Shown: piece after piece, positions 17,855 through 26,425 of the stretch | How the letters are laid out: every line of letters begins with the position of its first letter | Numbering within the stretch: the first letter of the stretch is position 1 | DNA from: Anaerolineae bacterium | GTDB lineage: Bacteria > Chloroflexota > Anaerolineae > DUEN01 | NCBI GenBank assembly: GCA_025060615.1 | Contig: JANXBS010000011.1 | Span: 75,302-139,301 of the forward strand | Reading direction: 5' to 3' | Length of the DNA stretch: 64,000 nt | Position numbers and translations under genes: made by a program | Notes under the pieces: generated by a model | Databases searched by the model: none | Told to the model about the DNA's origin: nothing | Seen by the model: only the letters and a program-made list of their open reading frames with translations

Positions 17855-18721
17855 ATGGAGGTGAGTTCAACAGCCAATCGGATAACGGTGGCGGCTGTTC
17901 AATTGACAGCCCGGCCATTACTCGGTGAAGCATCGCTGCGGGCCTGGTTGGAGCCGGTGGTCGCGGAGGCGGCGGAACGCGGCGTGGACTTGGTCGTTTT
18001 GCCGGCTGGAACCGGGCTCCTGCTTTTGCCAGGGCCCTGGGTTGCGCCGATGGCCGTTGAGGCGGCCTGGGCTGCGTTCGAGCACGTTGGCCGTGAGCTG
18101 GCGCGTCGTTTTCATCTGCACCTGGTAGCCGGTACCGCATTGCGGGCTACCGAGGACGGGCTGTGGCACAGCGCCTGTCTCTTCTCCCCTGACGGCGAGG
18201 TGCTGCTGATGCAAAGCCAGACCCATCACGCCCCGGGCGAGCCCGCTCCTTGGATGCTGGCCGATCGACTCGAAACCGTCACGATCGGGCCTACCCGAAT
18301 CGGCCTAGTGGTGGATGGTGATGTCTGTTATCCCGAGGTAAGCCGTATTCTGAAATTGCAAGGGGCCAACCTCTTATTGCACCCATCCACTCGCCGCTGG
18401 CCGGCCGCGGGCTGGCGAGCAGGGCTATGGCGAGAAGTACAGGCCAACCAGACGTTCGGCGTGGAATCGCCGCTAATCGGAGAGATATGGGGGCGATCGG
18501 CCATGGGCAGGGCAATTATCCACGCGCCGATCGGTGTGCCCGGCGCACCAGGGGGCATCCTAGCGATGGGGCCGACGGAACCCACGTCAGCCGTGGTCGT
18601 GGCGCAGCTCGATTTTGAGGCGCTGGCGAGGACGATCGCGGCCTATCCCATCTTTGAGGTCGTGAATCCCCGGTTGTATCATCGTTACTTTCTGCGCGTC
18701 TACGAGGAGGCGCAGCCGTGA
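17855..18721 (+). CDS. nitrilase-superfamily protein lacking all catalytic residues (pseudoenzyme)
   Basis: A 288-residue protein with the carbon-nitrogen hydrolase fold pattern. Aligned to the next gene and to the family, the Glu of LVVFPE is Ala51 (LVVLPAG). The Lys of RKTH is Gln122 (SQTHH), and the Cys of PICMD is Asp154 (VVDGD). Surrounding structural motifs remain, including VAAVQLTA, LFSPDGE, and YPEVSR ... LQGANLLLHPS. The frame is intact and codon use looks normal, so it seems to be a maintained non-catalytic paralogue rather than a decaying gene. ATG 17855 follows AAGGCGGA; TTG 17837 is less likely. It overlaps the active paralogue by four bases (GTGA), which suggests equimolar expression and perhaps a mixed oligomer. 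Confidence 0.85.
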   Translation: MEVSSTANRITVAAVQLTARPLLGEASLRAWLEPVVAEAAERGVDLVVLPAGTGLLLLPGPWVAPMAVEAAWAAFEHVGRELARRFHLHLVAGTALRATEDGLWHSACLFSPDGEVLLMQSQTHHAPGEPAPWMLADRLETVTIGPTRIGLVVDGDVCYPEVSRILKLQGANLLLHPSTRRWPAAGWRAGLWREVQANQTFGVESPLIGEIWGRSAMGRAIIHAPIGVPGAPGGILAMGPTEPTSAVVVAQLDFEALARTIAAYPIFEVVNPRLYHRYFLRVYEEAQP

Positions 18722-19782
18722 AGGGCGTTCGGACGTGGTTGATGGCTCGGGGAGTGCACGCGCTCCTGCGCTGGAAGTCGCGAGCCAGCCTGGTGCGCTC
18801 GGCCCTGGGCCGGCTAAGCCTACCGCGCGCCCGGCCGATCGCCGGCGACCGGCTGTGGATTGGCATCGCCCAGACGCGGCTGGAATTGGTTGAGGATGGC
18901 GCCTCGTTTGCCGGACACATAGGCCGGTTGGCCGCCAGAGCCGTGGAACAGGGGGCACAACTCGTAGTGTTCCCTGAGGACGTGGGGTTCCTGTTGCTGG
19001 GCTTGTTGCCTGGCGCTCGCGCTGCTGCTCAAGCGTCAAACTTGGAAGCCGCTGTGAGCCAGGCCGTTGGGGCTAGTGTTTCGATTGCAGAACTGCTACG
19101 CGTCGTTGCTACGGGAGCGTGGCCGATCTATCAGGAGACGTTCGCAGGGTTAGCGCGTCGCATGGGTGCCTACATCTTGGGCGGCAGCATCGTCTTGCCG
19201 GACGAGGCCGGCAGGCTCTACAACGTCGCGTTTCTGTTCGGGCCTGACGGCGAGATCCAAGCCCAACAGCGGAAGACGCACCTGTTCCACATCGAGCGGG
19301 ATTGGGGTCTGGAGGCCGGGGATGAGATCGTGGTCTGCGAGCTGCCGAATACCAGGATCGCGTTTCCGATCTGCATGGATCACACGTTTCATGAGCCGAT
19401 TCGCGTGGCTTATCTGCAGGGAGCAGAGGTCATCATAGACCCATCGGCCAATCCTGAGCGATACGATGAGCCATCTGAGCGACGGGGTGTGTGGAGCCGC
19501 GTTCAGGAAAGCCCGGCCTATGGAGTCCTAGCGTGCTTGGTAGGAACGCTGGCAGGGGTAGTCTTTGAGGGACGCAGTCAGGTAGTAGCGCCGTTAGCCT
19601 TGACGCCCCAGGGCGACGGGATCCTAGCCCAGGCGCAGATGGTAGATCGGGAAGAGGTTGTGGTGGCCGAGGTGAACCTAGCAGCCCTGCGCGCCTACAA
19701 AGCCGCTTATGGGCCGCAATGGAACTTGGCGTTGTATCGCCGTTACTTACCGCTCCTTTTCAAGTACGCGCCCTCTATGTAA
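18718..19782 (+). CDS. carbon-nitrogen hydrolase (nitrilase superfamily), intact active site
   Basis: A 354-residue protein with an N-terminal basic/hydrophobic extension of about 45 residues before the usual domain start (RLWIGIAQTRLE). The triad is complete: Glu87 in LVVFPED, Lys186 in QQRKTHLF and Cys219 in FPICMDHTFHE. The substrate cannot be deduced; the family includes amidases, nitrilases, carbamoylases and N-acyltransferases. The start is GTG 18718, overlapping the stop of the preceding gene, with GGAGG seven bases upstream. The N-terminal extension (VRTWLMARGVHALLRWK) could be an amphipathic helix or a docking segment for the inactive partner, as inference. Confidence 0.88.
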   Translation: MKGVRTWLMARGVHALLRWKSRASLVRSALGRLSLPRARPIAGDRLWIGIAQTRLELVEDGASFAGHIGRLAARAVEQGAQLVVFPEDVGFLLLGLLPGARAAAQASNLEAAVSQAVGASVSIAELLRVVATGAWPIYQETFAGLARRMGAYILGGSIVLPDEAGRLYNVAFLFGPDGEIQAQQRKTHLFHIERDWGLEAGDEIVVCELPNTRIAFPICMDHTFHEPIRVAYLQGAEVIIDPSANPERYDEPSERRGVWSRVQESPAYGVLACLVGTLAGVVFEGRSQVVAPLALTPQGDGILAQAQMVDREEVVVAEVNLAALRAYKAAYGPQWNLALYRRYLPLLFKYAPSM

Positions 19783-19944
19783 ATTTAATCGTATATCAAC
19801 AGTCATCTCAGAAAGCGCCGAGGAGATTGTGCCGTAAGGCGGAAAAGTTCGTCAAGACGGTGCGGCGGCTTCATCATCCGCAAGAAACGTCTGGATAACC
19901 TCATCCTAACTGATGGTGCAGAAGGGGTTCGGCCTTTGTATAGA

Positions 19945-21141
19945 TCAGTGGCGTTCATTGCATAGGCGTAATCCCTCCTGGGCTGGAATGGAGCGAGGGT
20001 TTATCTCTAGCGCACGCTCTAGCCAAGGCTTTCCTTGATCGCACTGGCCTAGAAACACGTAGGATAGCCCTAGCTCATAAAAATATTCTTCCTTGACGCT
20101 TCCCAGCTCGATGGCTTTATGGAGGTATTCGATGGCCCTTTCGTAGTAGCGACGAGTGTAATAGATCGCCCCCAAGTGCGCGTAGGCGGGGGCATACTCG
20201 GGATCCACTTCGATCGCCTTCTTCAGTTCTGCGATGCCGCGCTCAGGATCGCCGCGCAGGAAGTAGGTCCAACCCAGCGCGTCATAGCCATCTGCACTGC
20301 CCGGCGATACCTGGATGGCTTTTTCGAACTGCGCAATGGCTTCATCATAGCGTTGTAGCGCTAGGTAGTTGCGGCCAGCGCCAATATACAGGAGACCCAG
20401 ACGAGGGTGCAGCTCAGCAGCCCGCTGATAGGCCTGGATGGCTTCCTCGTATCGGCCTTGCATCTCCAACACGTAGCCCAGATTGCGCTGGACGATCACG
20501 TTGCTATCGTCTAGCGATATAGCTGTTTGAGCCTCTTCTAGAGCCCGTGTCCAGTTTCCTTGGTCGGCATAGATCTCCGCCAGAAAGGCGCGCACCACGG
20601 CTGAGCCTGGGGCTATGCTCACCGCTTTCAGCGCGTACTCGATCCCCTCATCCGGCTTTCCATTCCAATCGAGCGCCATGCCCAATACCGCCAATGCCAG
20701 CGGGTCCTCTGGAGCCAATTCCACCGCCCGGCGTGCCAGTTCCTCTGCGCGGGCGGGATGGCCGCGCCACGCCTCGAGCTGCGCCTGCCATACGAGCGCC
20801 TGATAGTTGTCAGGCTCTAGCTCGAATGCCTTTGCGTACGCTTGCGCGGCGCGTTGCAGGTCTCCGTCCCAATATGCTGCTTCTGCCTCGGCCAGCCAGG
20901 AAGAGGCGCTGCGCGTAGGAGTGGGCGTGGGCTGGAGCAACTCGGGCAGCGAAGCCGCGTCAATGCCGAATGAGTGAGCTATCTCGATGGCGTAAGGCCC
21001 CAGATAGCGAATATATACGGCCCGAAACGATCGCTCTGCGATCCCACTCAGGTATAGCCCGACGGCTAGGACGATCAGCAAAAGGACCACTCGGATTCGG
21101 CCGGATGACCGCCGACGGTAACGGATCGGCTTAAGTTCCAT
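19945..21141 (-). CDS. membrane-anchored TPR protein
   Basis: A 398-residue protein. One N-terminal membrane helix lies about residues 15-35 (VVLLLIVLAVGLYLSGI), followed by a short PTPTPTR linker. About nine tetratricopeptide repeats then run from residue 85 to the end (examples: AAQAYAKAFELEPDNYQAL, YEEAIQAYQRAAELHPRLG, YDEAIAQFEKAIQVSPGSA). The C-terminal repeats probably face outward and bind protein partners. ATG 21141 is chosen because it lies four bases after the stop of the upstream fused spermidine-synthase gene. The longer reading runs back into that gene and has a Cys/Trp-rich, unnatural start. Confidence 0.88.
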   Translation of the reverse strand: MELKPIRYRRRSSGRIRVVLLLIVLAVGLYLSGIAERSFRAVYIRYLGPYAIEIAHSFGIDAASLPELLQPTPTPTRSASSWLAEAEAAYWDGDLQRAAQAYAKAFELEPDNYQALVWQAQLEAWRGHPARAEELARRAVELAPEDPLALAVLGMALDWNGKPDEGIEYALKAVSIAPGSAVVRAFLAEIYADQGNWTRALEEAQTAISLDDSNVIVQRNLGYVLEMQGRYEEAIQAYQRAAELHPRLGLLYIGAGRNYLALQRYDEAIAQFEKAIQVSPGSADGYDALGWTYFLRGDPERGIAELKKAIEVDPEYAPAYAHLGAIYYTRRYYERAIEYLHKAIELGSVKEEYFYELGLSYVFLGQCDQGKPWLERALEINPRSIPAQEGLRLCNERH

Positions 21142-21145
21142 CACA

Positions 21146-22714
21146 TCAGAATCTTTCGGATTCCTCGAACACCGGCGCCAGCAGATTATCCACCGGCACG
21201 TAGTCATCTGTCAAGACGATCGGGGCGGTGGTGGATAGCATCGCTTCCACCTGTTGGGCCGGCAGCAGCCAGTCGCGAATCTGATGAGCACCATCGCCTC
21301 CATCCAGGGAGATTAGCAGTTCCAGGTCGAGCGCCTGAGGCGAGGCGATGACAACGAATGTCGTGCGGACGGCGTTTTCCCAGCCTGCGCCAACCGGTAC
21401 TAGATGCACATACGGGAAGGTCAACCGCATCGTCCGCAGATAAGCCGTGAGGAACAGGCGGTGCCGTCCATCAATCAGGTTAACCACATAGATGCCGTCG
21501 TCGGCCAGGTGGGCGCGCACCATCTCGTTGAACTCCCACGTGGTCAGATGATACGGGACCGAGTAGTCATTAAAGGCATCGCCGAGAACCAGGTCATATC
21601 GGCGTGTGGGGGCAAGCCTCATCAAAAACAGCCGGGCATCCTGGTTAAAGGTACGGATGCGGGTTTGGCGCGAAAGCCCTAGCTCCTCATAAGCGACCGC
21701 GGTCACCTCCGGATCAATCTCCGCCACGTCCAGGCTTGTGTAGGGATAAACGGCTTCTAGGAAGCGTGGAAAGGTATACCCTCCCCCGCCGATGAAGAGG
21801 GCCTGAAAGGCGGGACGCCTGTAGGCCATATAGGCGGCCACCTCTGCATACACTTTCTCATAGCCGTACACTAGGCGCGTCGGGTCCTCCAGCGAGGTGT
21901 AACTATGAATCAGGCGATCGAGGATGAGCACTCGCACCTGACTCCCATCATCTAGCTCCTGGTCATGCACCTTGATGCAATAGTAGTTGCTCTCGCGCAG
22001 GCATGGGTTGCCCAGAGGCAGGTGGGCCGGCGCGAAGGCCACGCCGAGGAGGGCGAGGCCGGCTAACACGGCCCGTGAAAGGATCCTGCTCACCCATCCC
22101 CCGATGACGAGCCCCATGCAGAGAAGCAGAACACCTACGGCCAGCACGATCACGCGGGTCCCGAACCAGGAGATCAGGAAAAAGCCGGTGGCAAAGGTGC
22201 CGACGATGCTGCCAAGGGCGGAGTAGGCGTAGATCTGGCCGATCACGTTGCCAGTGCGCGCTAGGTCCTGGAGTGCCAGCTTGGCCACTATGGGTGAGAT
22301 CGCCCCTAAGGCCGCGCTAGGCAGGAAGAAAATCGCCGCAATCAGGATGGCGATGCGAGCCATCAATGGCAGGAACGAAGGCATTGCGCTTTGCCCCAAC
22401 AGCTTGACGGTTCCCAGGATGCTCAGCGTGCAAAACCCCGCGATCAGGAAAGTCGCGCCCAAGAACCGACGGCTGGCATAGCGGTCGGCTAGGCGACCGC
22501 CTAGGTAGTTGCCTAGGCTGATGCCGGCTAATACCACACCGATGACGCTGGTCCATGTATATAAAGAAACTCCAACGTAGGGGGCGACGAGGCGGCCGGC
22601 TACCAATTCCACAATCATGATACACGCGTTACTGACGAAGACAATCAAGTTTGGCAGCCACAGACGGCCAGACATCGGCGGCAGTGAAGCGAAAGAACCG
22701 TTGGTTAGTGACAT
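21146..22714 (-). CDS. fused MFS-like membrane domain/spermidine synthase-like protein
   Basis: A 522-residue protein. Residues about 20-245 have six to eight membrane helices with transporter-like features (SVIGVVLAGISLGNYLGGRL, LADRYASRR). Residues about 260-510 are a spermidine synthase-type methyltransferase fold: LFIGGGGYTFPRFLEA, LDVAEIDPEVTAVA, FNQDARLFL and LVLGDAFNDYSVPYHLTT, with the Asp of the aminopropyl-transfer region retained. Such fusions are widespread but their product is unproven. Polyamine synthesis coupled to the membrane is a family-level guess. It is followed by the TPR gene four bases on and preceded by a membrane protein 18 bp away, so the three form an operon. Confidence 0.88.
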   Translation of the reverse strand: MSLTNGSFASLPPMSGRLWLPNLIVFVSNACIMIVELVAGRLVAPYVGVSLYTWTSVIGVVLAGISLGNYLGGRLADRYASRRFLGATFLIAGFCTLSILGTVKLLGQSAMPSFLPLMARIAILIAAIFFLPSAALGAISPIVAKLALQDLARTGNVIGQIYAYSALGSIVGTFATGFFLISWFGTRVIVLAVGVLLLCMGLVIGGWVSRILSRAVLAGLALLGVAFAPAHLPLGNPCLRESNYYCIKVHDQELDDGSQVRVLILDRLIHSYTSLEDPTRLVYGYEKVYAEVAAYMAYRRPAFQALFIGGGGYTFPRFLEAVYPYTSLDVAEIDPEVTAVAYEELGLSRQTRIRTFNQDARLFLMRLAPTRRYDLVLGDAFNDYSVPYHLTTWEFNEMVRAHLADDGIYVVNLIDGRHRLFLTAYLRTMRLTFPYVHLVPVGAGWENAVRTTFVVIASPQALDLELLISLDGGDGAHQIRDWLLPAQQVEAMLSTTAPIVLTDDYVPVDNLLAPVFEESERF

Positions 22715-22732
22715 CGCAGCCTCCAGATGCCC

Positions 22733-23440
22733 TCAATGGACGGGCTGTGAGCTCACCTTGCGGGCTTTCGGCACCACCGCAGTAGCGCGCAGAAAGCCTG
22801 CAAACATCAGCGCCGCTCCGATCAGCTCGCCGATATAGAGGTAGCCGCTCAGGCCCAGGCGGCTGAACAGCCCGCTGAGGGCGGGGGCCATGGCCCCGAT
22901 AGCGATCAGGACGTTGCCAACTGCCCGGTGCAGTAGAACCCGTTTGCGCCAGAAGAGCCAGGCCGAGTACAGGGCACCTCCGGCCAGGGTGATGGTGCCA
23001 TACAGGTTGAAGAAGGGGGTGAGGACGCGCACGCCTGGCGTCACGATGGCACGCCCGCTCAGCTCGCCGAGAGGCATCTGTGTGGGATCCAGCTCGGCGC
23101 CGAAAACCCGAATCAGGCCATAGATGGAGCCGATCAACAGGATGACCATACAGATGTGAGCCCATCGCCGGCGGGCTAGCAGATAGACCGTACCCTGGCC
23201 CAGCCAGGCAGCCACTAGCATCGCCCCAAATAGATACCAGAGCCGAAAGGCCAGCGGGCTCCAGCCAAACGCTGTGTGATATGCCTCACAGCTCGTGCCA
23301 ATGCCATACATGACCAGGCCGATACCCCAGAGCAGTAAGTGGGGGCCACGGCGCTGAAGATAGCGGTGAAAGACCAGGGCTGCGAAGATGAAGACAATGG
23401 CAGAGGACAGGAAAGGCACCCAAGAGACCACGTGTCTCAT
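22733..23440 (-). CDS. polytopic membrane protein, function unknown
   Basis: A 235-residue protein with about seven membrane helices evenly spread from residue 8 to 225. It has short loops, a conserved-looking WGIGLVMYGIGTSCEAYHTAFGW-type second helix region, and LSGYLYIGELIGAALMFAGF near the end. It has no motif I can assign to an enzyme. ATG 23440 is chosen because GGAGG precedes it by about ten bases and because the longer reading to 23527 adds a hydrophilic, His/Cys-rich stretch without a ribosome site. It is first in the operon with the fused spermidine-synthase and TPR genes. Confidence 0.7.
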   Translation of the reverse strand: MRHVVSWVPFLSSAIVFIFAALVFHRYLQRRGPHLLLWGIGLVMYGIGTSCEAYHTAFGWSPLAFRLWYLFGAMLVAAWLGQGTVYLLARRRWAHICMVILLIGSIYGLIRVFGAELDPTQMPLGELSGRAIVTPGVRVLTPFFNLYGTITLAGGALYSAWLFWRKRVLLHRAVGNVLIAIGAMAPALSGLFSRLGLSGYLYIGELIGAALMFAGFLRATAVVPKARKVSSQPVH

Positions 23441-23587
23441 AAGCCTATGACCTCCGTGACGGCAAGAGATCTGCTCGAATAAGGGATCATCACTCATCAA
23501 AGGTAGCTCTCTAAGCTGTAGAGACATCGAGCTGTATACACATTGTACCTCGAATGTCTCCGAATCACCACTTGACCCAATCGAAAA

Positions 23588-23616
23588 TTGACAGCCCGTT
23601 CCTCGTGTGCGATACT
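23588..23616 (+). promoter_or_regulatory. strong sigma-70-like promoter for the ECF sigma operon
   Basis: TTGACA (23588-23593) and GATACT (23611-23616) are 17 bases apart, about 90 bases upstream of ATG 23709. A second TTGACC lies 17 bases before the first box. An ECF-type autoregulatory motif was not recognised. Confidence 0.7.
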
Positions 23617-23708
23617 CGTGAAGACTCCCTGGAATACAGGACGCGCCGCTTCCTTAGAAAAGATGCCCTCATCAGCGTCCGAGCGGCCTTGGCGTAAGGA
23701 TATCCGGC

Positions 23709-24287
23709 ATGGCTGACTCTTATCCCGATGACACAGTCCTGCTCCAGCGCGTGGCCAATGGCGATGAGTCCGCACTGCTACTCCTGCACACGAGGTACGT
23801 AAATCTGGTCTATAGCATGGCCCTTCATATCCTTCGCGATCCCTCTCTCGCCGAGGAAGTGACCCAGGATGTCTTCCTCAAGCTGTGGCAGAAGAGCGAG
23901 CGCTACGATCCCCGGCGGGGCCGCTTCGCCACTTGGTTGCTGAGTGTGACCCGCTTTGCGGCTATTGATCGCTTGCGCTATGAAGGGCGACATTTCGCTC
24001 CTTCATCTGAGCTCTCTGGCCAGGAGGCGGTGAACTCCGGTGGTTGGCGTCAGCAGGCTGACTGGGAACAGGGACAACAGTTGCGAATGCTGTTGTGGGA
24101 GCTGCCCCCTGACCAGCGGGAGTTGATCGAGCTGGCGTATTTCGGCGGCATGACGCATCGAGATCTGGCCGAGCATTTGCGCCTGCCGCTCGGCACGGTG
24201 AAGAGTCGTCTGCGTTTAGGCCTGCAGAGGCTTCGAGCGCTTTGGCTTGAAGGAGCTTCAGAGGATCAAAAACGCTATGAGCCATGA
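23709..24287 (+). CDS. ECF-type RNA polymerase sigma factor (SigK-like)
   Basis: A 192-residue protein with sigma region 2 at about residues 25-92 (DPSLAEEVTQDVFLKLWQKS, RRGRFATWLLSVTRFAAIDR). Region 4 lies at about 125-178 (ELPPDQRELIELAYFGGMTH, LRLPLGTVKSRLRLGLQRLR). The next gene is an RskA-type anti-sigma factor overlapping its end by 11 bases, the normal arrangement for SigK/RskA pairs. It should direct RNA polymerase to a small regulon on release from the membrane partner. Confidence 0.92.
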   Translation: MADSYPDDTVLLQRVANGDESALLLLHTRYVNLVYSMALHILRDPSLAEEVTQDVFLKLWQKSERYDPRRGRFATWLLSVTRFAAIDRLRYEGRHFAPSSELSGQEAVNSGGWRQQADWEQGQQLRMLLWELPPDQRELIELAYFGGMTHRDLAEHLRLPLGTVKSRLRLGLQRLRALWLEGASEDQKRYEP

Positions 24288-25023
24288 GGTCGTTCGCGAT
24301 CTGATCCCAGCTTATGCGCTGGGAGCCGCCGACGTGGAAGAGCAGGCTGAGGTGGAAAGACACCTGAAGCAATGCGCGGCGTGTCGGGCCCTGTTGGCCG
24401 ATTATCGGCTTTTAGCCGATGATCTCCTGTACGCGGTCCCACAGAGCTCAGCTCCTTCCCATCTCGCGGCCGACCTACGTCGCCTGCTGGCGCAATCGCA
24501 GCCTCGCGAGGGCATCAGGAGACGCCCTACGCTTTGGACACCTCGCCTGAAGGGGTTTTCCGCACGCGCTGGGATCTGGATCGCGCTGGCGGTTTCCGTC
24601 GTGTTGCTGTTCGCCACGAACCTGTACTGGTGGGGTCGGACGACCGCGATCGAAGAGCAGGTTGCCGTGCAGGCAACAGCCATCGTCGCGCTAGCGGAAG
24701 CACCGACGGTTATCTTGCAAGGGGATGCGCCAGCGCCGAACGCGCGCGGTGTGCTCTACTATCGGCCGGAAGCTGCTGTGGCGATCCTGCATGTCTATCA
24801 TCTGCCTCCGCTAGAACAGGGGAAAGCATATCAGGTATGGCTGATTCGCAACGGCCAACGGGATAGCGGTGGGCTATTCACTGTCAATGAGGAGGGAGAG
24901 GGGACTGTGTTGATCACCGCTCCTCGGCCGTTGCGAGAATACGCTGCCCTGGGAGTCACCATAGAGCCGGCTGGCGGCAGCCCTGGTCCCACCTCGCCGC
25001 GCGTGCTCGGCGGGGGGCTGTAA
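24277..25023 (+). CDS. RskA-type membrane anti-sigma factor with zinc-binding domain
   Basis: A 248-residue protein. The N-terminal anti-sigma domain carries the HxxxCxxC motif (VERHLKQCAACRALL, residues about 27-41). One membrane helix lies near residues 103-122 (IWIALAVSVVLLFATNLYWW). The outer C-terminal domain has the RskA pattern (LPPLEQGKAYQVWLIRNGQ, GLFTVNEEGEGTVLI, LGVTIEPAGGS). ATG 24277 overlaps the sigma gene and gives the standard domain start; the TTG reading from 24247 adds an unlikely peptide. A 7-bp GC hairpin (25013-25019/25029-25035) spans the stop codon but has no T run. Confidence 0.9.
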   Translation: MSHEVVRDLIPAYALGAADVEEQAEVERHLKQCAACRALLADYRLLADDLLYAVPQSSAPSHLAADLRRLLAQSQPREGIRRRPTLWTPRLKGFSARAGIWIALAVSVVLLFATNLYWWGRTTAIEEQVAVQATAIVALAEAPTVILQGDAPAPNARGVLYYRPEAAVAILHVYHLPPLEQGKAYQVWLIRNGQRDSGGLFTVNEEGEGTVLITAPRPLREYAALGVTIEPAGGSPGPTSPRVLGGGL

Positions 25024-25162
25024 ACGCAAGCCCCCTTGAGCTCAGAGAGTTCTCCCTATCGCTACTCATCCAAACCTTGTTTTCCTGACGTAAATTAAAG
25101 AAAGTAAGATGGAAGCAGATGATCCATTCGCCATTTCCCCCTATCTCGCGTGTCAGGAGAGG

Positions 25163-26035
25163 ATGAAGATGTTTCAGCGTTTCTGTGTTGCCTGCTTGGT
25201 CTTCGCGTTGGTCTTGACCGCCTGCGCTCCCGTAGCACTGGCGCCTACACCGACTCCTGTGTCGCCCACGCCGACCCCTGTACCACCCACGCCGACCCCT
25301 GCTCCCGCTGAAGCTGCTGTGATCCCTAGCGTCACCGTTAATGATCAAGCCATCGTGGACGGCACAGTTACCATCGCTGAGGTCGTCAGCAGCGGCCCTG
25401 GTTGGATCGTCATCCATGCTGATCAGAACGGTAGCCCGGGCCCTGTGATCGGCTATACCGCCGTGATAGATGGCGTGAATAAGGACGTGATCGTCAAGCT
25501 GGATGTGTCGAAGGCGACCGCGACCCTGTATGCCATGTTGCACACAGATGCTGGCACCGTGGGAACATATGAGTTCCCCGGCCCGGATGGCCCTGTGGCG
25601 GTTGAAGGCAAGGTGATTACTCCAGCCTTCCAGGTCACCGGTGGTTTACCATCGGCTGAAGCGAAAGTGGCGACGGTGATGGTGGCGAGCAACGAGCAGC
25701 TTGGCTCCTTCCTGGTGGACGCGAAGGGAATGACGTTGTATATTTTTCTTAACGATACGCCGAACACCAGTAATTGTTATGACGCGTGCGCCCGGAACTG
25801 GCCGCCGCTTCTGGTGGAAGGCGCCCCTGTCGCCGGAGAAGGTGTGGACGCTTCTCTTTTGGGGACGACCCAGCGCAAAGATGGGACTACCCAGGTGACC
25901 TATAACGGCTGGCCTCTGTACTATTTCGTGGGCGATGAGAAGCCAGGCGATACCAACGGCCAGGGCGTCCGAGAGGTATGGTTTGTAATCTCGCCTCAGG
26001 GTGAAAAGATCAGCGGGCCGGCTAGGAGGAGTTAG
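25163..26035 (+). CDS. lipoprotein with DUF7282-like domain and PF03640-type secreted repeats
   Basis: A 290-residue lipoprotein. The signal peptide ends in a lipobox (VLTACAP, Cys at about residue 17). A Thr/Pro linker (residues 24-52) follows. Residues about 55-165 match the DUF7282 pattern (VNDQAIVDGTVTIAEVVSSG, GWIVIHADQNGSPGPVIGY). Residues about 180-285 are two repeats of the Lipoprotein_15/COG4315 type (DAKGMTLYIFLNDTPNTSNC with CYDACARNWPPLL, and YNGWPLYYFVGDEKPGDTNG). The family is unproven, with links to redox or metal stress suspected. ATG 25163 follows AGGAG and gives the clean lipoprotein signal. It lies 139 bp after the anti-sigma gene, plausibly a target of that sigma factor. 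Confidence 0.85.
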   Translation: MKMFQRFCVACLVFALVLTACAPVALAPTPTPVSPTPTPVPPTPTPAPAEAAVIPSVTVNDQAIVDGTVTIAEVVSSGPGWIVIHADQNGSPGPVIGYTAVIDGVNKDVIVKLDVSKATATLYAMLHTDAGTVGTYEFPGPDGPVAVEGKVITPAFQVTGGLPSAEAKVATVMVASNEQLGSFLVDAKGMTLYIFLNDTPNTSNCYDACARNWPPLLVEGAPVAGEGVDASLLGTTQRKDGTTQVTYNGWPLYYFVGDEKPGDTNGQGVREVWFVISPQGEKISGPARRS

Positions 26036-26425
26036 ACCGGCAAGGCCTCTAGAGGGCAAATGGCTACGTGATCATTTGAGTTGCCCCTGCGTCTAGCACT
26101 ATGGCGATCTGGCAGAACGAATCCGGTTCTGCTCGCACAGTGGCAGCCGATAAGGGCCCTTTTGATTCCGATAAGCTAGCTAAGGAGGCTAAGTTTTCAA
26201 CTCACGTTTACTCAGAGGATGCGGTATAGCTAGCGGGATCATTGCCAGGTGACAGGCTTTTCGGGATTCGCTCGGCTTAGCGTGAGCGGCCCGTCTGAGC
26301 TCTCCGGAGCGAGAGCATCCGGGGAGCTCTTTGTTGTCGGACAGGTTGTGATTTCAGGATCATCTTCCTCGCCATAGCGTCCGAATTCAAGGCCGGCTTT
26401 CGGGAGAGGTGGAGAGCGCTTTAGA
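26036..26425. other. 390-bp region without a gene, with hairpins
   Basis: It contains GCAGAAC/GTTCTGC (26112-26118/26126-26132, 7-bp stem), a palindromic AAGGGCCCTT (26153-26162) and the terminator-like hairpin at 26297-26329. The only open frames are low-complexity and overlap neighbouring genes. No tRNA or repeat family was recognised. Confidence 0.45.
26297..26335 (+). terminator. possible intrinsic terminator downstream of the lipoprotein gene
   Basis: GAGCTCTCCGG (26297-26307) pairs with CCGGGGAGCTC (26319-26329) through one G-U wobble; an 11-base loop separates them and TTTGTTG follows. It is 260 bp after the lipoprotein stop, so its role is uncertain. Confidence 0.45.

Noticed and set aside
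17855..18721. first nitrilase gene as a decaying pseudogene
   Set aside because: The frame is complete, fold motifs are kept, it has a plausible ribosome site and is coupled to the next gene; decay would be expected to bring stops or frameshifts.
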